The notes below the pieces were generated by a model. The model made no database searches. It was given only the letters and a program-made list of their open reading frames with translations, and was not told the DNA's origin. A DNA stretch of 8,002 nucleotides from Clostridia bacterium (lineage in GTDB: Bacteria; Bacillota; Clostridia; Oscillospirales; Acutalibacteraceae). The stretch spans positions 1 through 8,002 of the forward strand of contig JAGAZW010000250.1 of the NCBI GenBank assembly GCA_017939855.1, given 5' to 3'. Shown in pieces: positions 5,960 to 8,002 of this stretch; the first letter of the stretch is position 1; every line of letters begins with the position of its first letter. Position numbers and translations under genes: made by a program.

Positions 5960-7846
5960 ATGAGAACAAGACAGTTTAAATCAGAATCAAAAAAGCTTAT
6001 GGATATGATGATAAATTCTATCTATACCCATAAGGAAATCTTTTTAAGGGAGATTATTTCTAACGCCTCTGACGCTTTGGATAAGCTTTATTTTCGTTCA
6101 CTTACAGACACTCAAATAGGACTTAAAGCCTCCGATTTTCAAATTAAAATTGAAATAGATAAAGAAAATCGCATCATTTCGGTTTCGGACAACGGTTGCG
6201 GTATGAACGAGCAGGAGCTTGATAAAAATCTTGGCACTATTGCCAAAAGCGGCTCCTTTGATTTTAAAGAACAAAACGAAAAAGCTGAAAATGTTGATAT
6301 TATAGGACAATTCGGTGTCGGTTTTTATTCGGCATTTATGGTAAGCGATAAGGTTGAGGTTCGAACTCGTCCATATGATTCGGATAAGGCATATTGTTGG
6401 AAATCCTGCGGCGCTGAAGGTTATACTATTGAAGAATGTGATAAAGACACCTTCGGCACAACGGTTACTATGCACATTAAGACCGACACCGATGACGAAA
6501 AATACAGTGAATATTTAGACCAATACCGCATAAGTGCCCTTATTAAAAAATATTCTGATTATATCCGACATCCCATCAAGATGGAATTTACTACTAAAAA
6601 GCCTATTGATGGTAAAGAAAATGAGTATGAAGATGTTGTGGAGTTTCGAACCCTTAACAGCATGGTGCCGCTTTGGAAGAAATCAAAGTCGGAGCTAAAA
6701 CCAGAAGATTATAACAATTTTTATAAAGAAAAATTCTATGATTTCGAAGATCCTATAAAATACATACATACTCACACCGAAGGACAAGCTACCTTCGACG
6801 CCCTTTTGTATATTCCAAAGCACCTTCCATTTGATTACTATACAAAAGAATTTGAAAAAGGTTTGCAGCTTTATTCAAAAGGCGTTTTGATAATGGAAAA
6901 ATGTTCCGACCTGCTTCCTGATTATTTCAGCTTTATAAAAGGTCTTGTGGACAGCGAAGACCTTTCTCTTAACATTTCTCGTGAAATGCTACAGCACGAC
7001 ACACAACTTAAACTGATAGCAAAAACTGTTGAAAAGAAGATTAAATCGGAACTTGAGAAAATGCTTAAGACCGATCGTGAAGCCTATGAGCAGTTCTTCA
7101 GATCATTTGGCACTCAACTTAAATTCGGCATTTACAACAATTACGGCATAAACAAGGATGTATTAAAAGACCTACTTCTTTTTGTTTCTTCAAAAGAGAA
7201 AAAGTATGTAACCCTTAAAGAATATGTTGACAATATGAAAGAGGGTCAGGAGAACATCTTCTTCGCTTCTGGAGAAAGTATAGATAAAATTGAACTTCTC
7301 CCTCAATGCGATGCTGTTAAGGATAAGGGATACGAAATTCTTTATCTTTGCGACAATGTAGACGAATTTGCACTTATGATGTTATCAGAATATGACGGCA
7401 AAAAGTTTATAAATGTTTGCGACCAAAGCCTTAATCTTGACAGCGACGAAGATAGAAAAGTACTAGATGACGAAAACACCGCCGCTAAAGATATGTTTGA
7501 AAAAATGAAGGCAACATTAAATAACAATGTTAATGCTGTTCGCTTTACAAACAAACTTAAAAATCATCCGGTTTGCCTTACAAGCGAAGGAGCCATTTCT
7601 TTGGAAATGGAAAAGACACTGAATGCTATGCCCGGAGATGAAAATAAGGTAAAGGCTCAAACCGTCTTAGAAATTAATGTCTCCCACCCTATAGCACAAA
7701 AGCTCAAAGAACTTTTTGCTAACGATACTGACACTTTAGAAAAATACACAAAACTTCTTTACTCTGAATCCTGCTTAATAGGAGGTCGCTCAATAGAAGA
7801 CCCTGCTGAACACAGCAAACTTATCTGCGAACTGATGACAAAATAA
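5960..7846 (+). CDS. htpG: Hsp90-family molecular chaperone HtpG
   Basis: This 628-residue cytoplasmic ATP-dependent chaperone helps fold and remodel client proteins, usually with DnaK. The length matches bacterial HtpG (E. coli 624). The N-terminal GHKL ATPase domain (about 1-215) shows the catalytic glutamate E31 and N35 in FLREIISNASDAL, the nucleotide-binding DNGCGM (77-82), the lid start GTIAKSGS (92-99), and the glycine-rich IGQFGVGFYSAF (115-126). The middle domain carries LNISREMLQ (337-345) with R341, the arginine that contacts the ATP gamma-phosphate. The C-terminal dimerisation domain is complete, without the eukaryotic MEEVD tail, as expected. The ATG follows AAGGTG (5949-5954) by 5 nt. 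The frame is intact, and the insertion sequence downstream begins only after the stop codon. Confidence 0.97.
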   Translation: MRTRQFKSESKKLMDMMINSIYTHKEIFLREIISNASDALDKLYFRSLTDTQIGLKASDFQIKIEIDKENRIISVSDNGCGMNEQELDKNLGTIAKSGSFDFKEQNEKAENVDIIGQFGVGFYSAFMVSDKVEVRTRPYDSDKAYCWKSCGAEGYTIEECDKDTFGTTVTMHIKTDTDDEKYSEYLDQYRISALIKKYSDYIRHPIKMEFTTKKPIDGKENEYEDVVEFRTLNSMVPLWKKSKSELKPEDYNNFYKEKFYDFEDPIKYIHTHTEGQATFDALLYIPKHLPFDYYTKEFEKGLQLYSKGVLIMEKCSDLLPDYFSFIKGLVDSEDLSLNISREMLQHDTQLKLIAKTVEKKIKSELEKMLKTDREAYEQFFRSFGTQLKFGIYNNYGINKDVLKDLLLFVSSKEKKYVTLKEYVDNMKEGQENIFFASGESIDKIELLPQCDAVKDKGYEILYLCDNVDEFALMMLSEYDGKKFINVCDQSLNLDSDEDRKVLDDENTAAKDMFEKMKATLNNNVNAVRFTNKLKNHPVCLTSEGAISLEMEKTLNAMPGDENKVKAQTVLEINVSHPIAQKLKELFANDTDTLEKYTKLLYSESCLIGGRSIEDPAEHSKLICELMTK

Positions 7847-7847
7847 C

Positions 7848-7864
7848 AAAGAGCCCCGCTTAAA
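7848..7864 (+). terminator. Remnant: left arm of a probable htpG terminator cut by an insertion sequence
   Basis: Directly after the htpG stop, AAAGAGCCCCGCTT (7848-7861) looks like the A-rich and GC-rich left arm of an intrinsic terminator. The expected right arm (AAGCGGGGCTCTTT) is missing, and insertion-sequence DNA begins at about 7865. The matching half should lie beyond the element's other end, outside the window. Confidence 0.5.
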
Positions 7865-7866
7865 TG

Positions 7867-7906
7867 ATATGCACCCCAAAAGTTAGACACTTTTGGAGGT
7901 GCATAT
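7867..7906 (+). other. Hairpin at the insertion sequence end covering the orfA ribosome binding site
   Basis: The 17 nt at 7867-7883 pair with 7889-7906 around a 5-nt loop, with one bulged A at 7897. The right arm holds GGAGGT (7895-7900), the ribosome binding site of orfA. In RNA that enters from outside the element the site would be hidden, which would limit transposase synthesis from read-through transcription, a known protection in insertion sequences. Confidence 0.7.
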
Positions 7907-7910
7907 TTTC

Positions 7911-8002
7911 ATGCGTAAAAAAGGAGTAAAGAATAAAGTTTATAGTGCAGAATTTAAAATAGGTGTTATAATGGATATGCGAGAACACCATTTAAGTTAT
8001 CA
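7911..8002 (+). CDS. IS3-family transposase OrfA, N-terminal part
   Basis: The frame opens at ATG 7911, 10 nt after GGAGGT, and runs off the window after 30 codons. The peptide starts MRKKGVKNKVYSAEFKIGVI, the basic start and first helix typical of the DNA-binding OrfA of IS3-family elements, where a YSAEFK-like motif opens the helix-turn-helix domain. OrfA binds the element's ends; the catalytic DDE part is normally made as an OrfAB frameshift product from a downstream frame that is not visible here. Whether the element is intact cannot be judged. Confidence 0.82.
   Translation, partial: MRKKGVKNKVYSAEFKIGVIMDMREHHLSY

Larger units (their letters stand above)
7865..8002 (+). mobile_element. 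Left end of an IS3-family insertion sequence
   Basis: TGATATGCACCCCAAAAGTTAGACA (from 7865) resembles the terminal inverted repeats of IS3-family elements of the IS150 type, which begin with TG and share the CCCCAAAAGTTAGAC core. A start for orfA follows within 50 bp, the usual layout. The exact boundary may differ by a few bases, since the target duplication cannot be checked without the right end. Only about 138 bp of the element are in the window. Confidence 0.85.

Overview
The window comes from an AT-rich anaerobic bacterium, most likely a clostridial Firmicute of the gut type. This is inferred from the class III ribonucleotide reductase module, the AGGAG-type ribosome binding sites, the clostridial-looking thioredoxin reductase variant and the overall composition. 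No rRNA or other taxonomic marker is present, so the exact group is a guess. All genes are on the + strand and coding density is high.

Layout: (1) 1-206, the 3' end of a YfcE/MJ0936-type metallophosphoesterase gene, whose stop overlaps the start of (2) nrdG (203-889), the radical SAM activase of anaerobic ribonucleotide reductase. (3) A 122-bp regulatory gap (890-1011) holds two NrdR-type boxes 32 bp apart, a near-consensus promoter with an extended -10, and a 12-bp perfect inverted repeat whose arms cover the -35 box and the nrdD ribosome binding site. (4) nrdD (1012-3396) is a class III reductase with an ATP cone, a glycyl radical site and a C-terminal NrdH/glutaredoxin-like domain (CPNC) fused through a CCCC-bearing linker. 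(5) trxB (3411-4325) is a thioredoxin reductase with the CxxC centre but without the usual NADPH-phosphate motif HRRxxxR. (6) A 187-bp gap (4326-4512) carries a 13-bp hairpin with a T-run and further possible RNA structure. (7) An AGCS-family sodium:alanine/glycine symporter gene (4513-5889) has a TTG start. (8) htpG (5960-7846) encodes the Hsp90 chaperone. (9) From about 7865 the left end of an IS3-family insertion sequence begins, with the start of its orfA running off the window. It apparently cut into the htpG terminator.

How it works together: nrdG, nrdD and trxB look like a self-contained anaerobic dNTP-synthesis unit. NrdG installs the glycyl radical on NrdD. The fused redoxin could reduce the NrdD active-site cysteines, and TrxB could reduce the redoxin. 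Such a reductase would need thiol electrons rather than formate. NrdR probably ties its expression to nucleotide pools. The most notable features are the reductase-redoxin fusion beside an atypical reductase, an A9 tract at the fusion joint that would give a redoxin-less protein after slippage in either direction, and the inverted repeat around the nrdD promoter.
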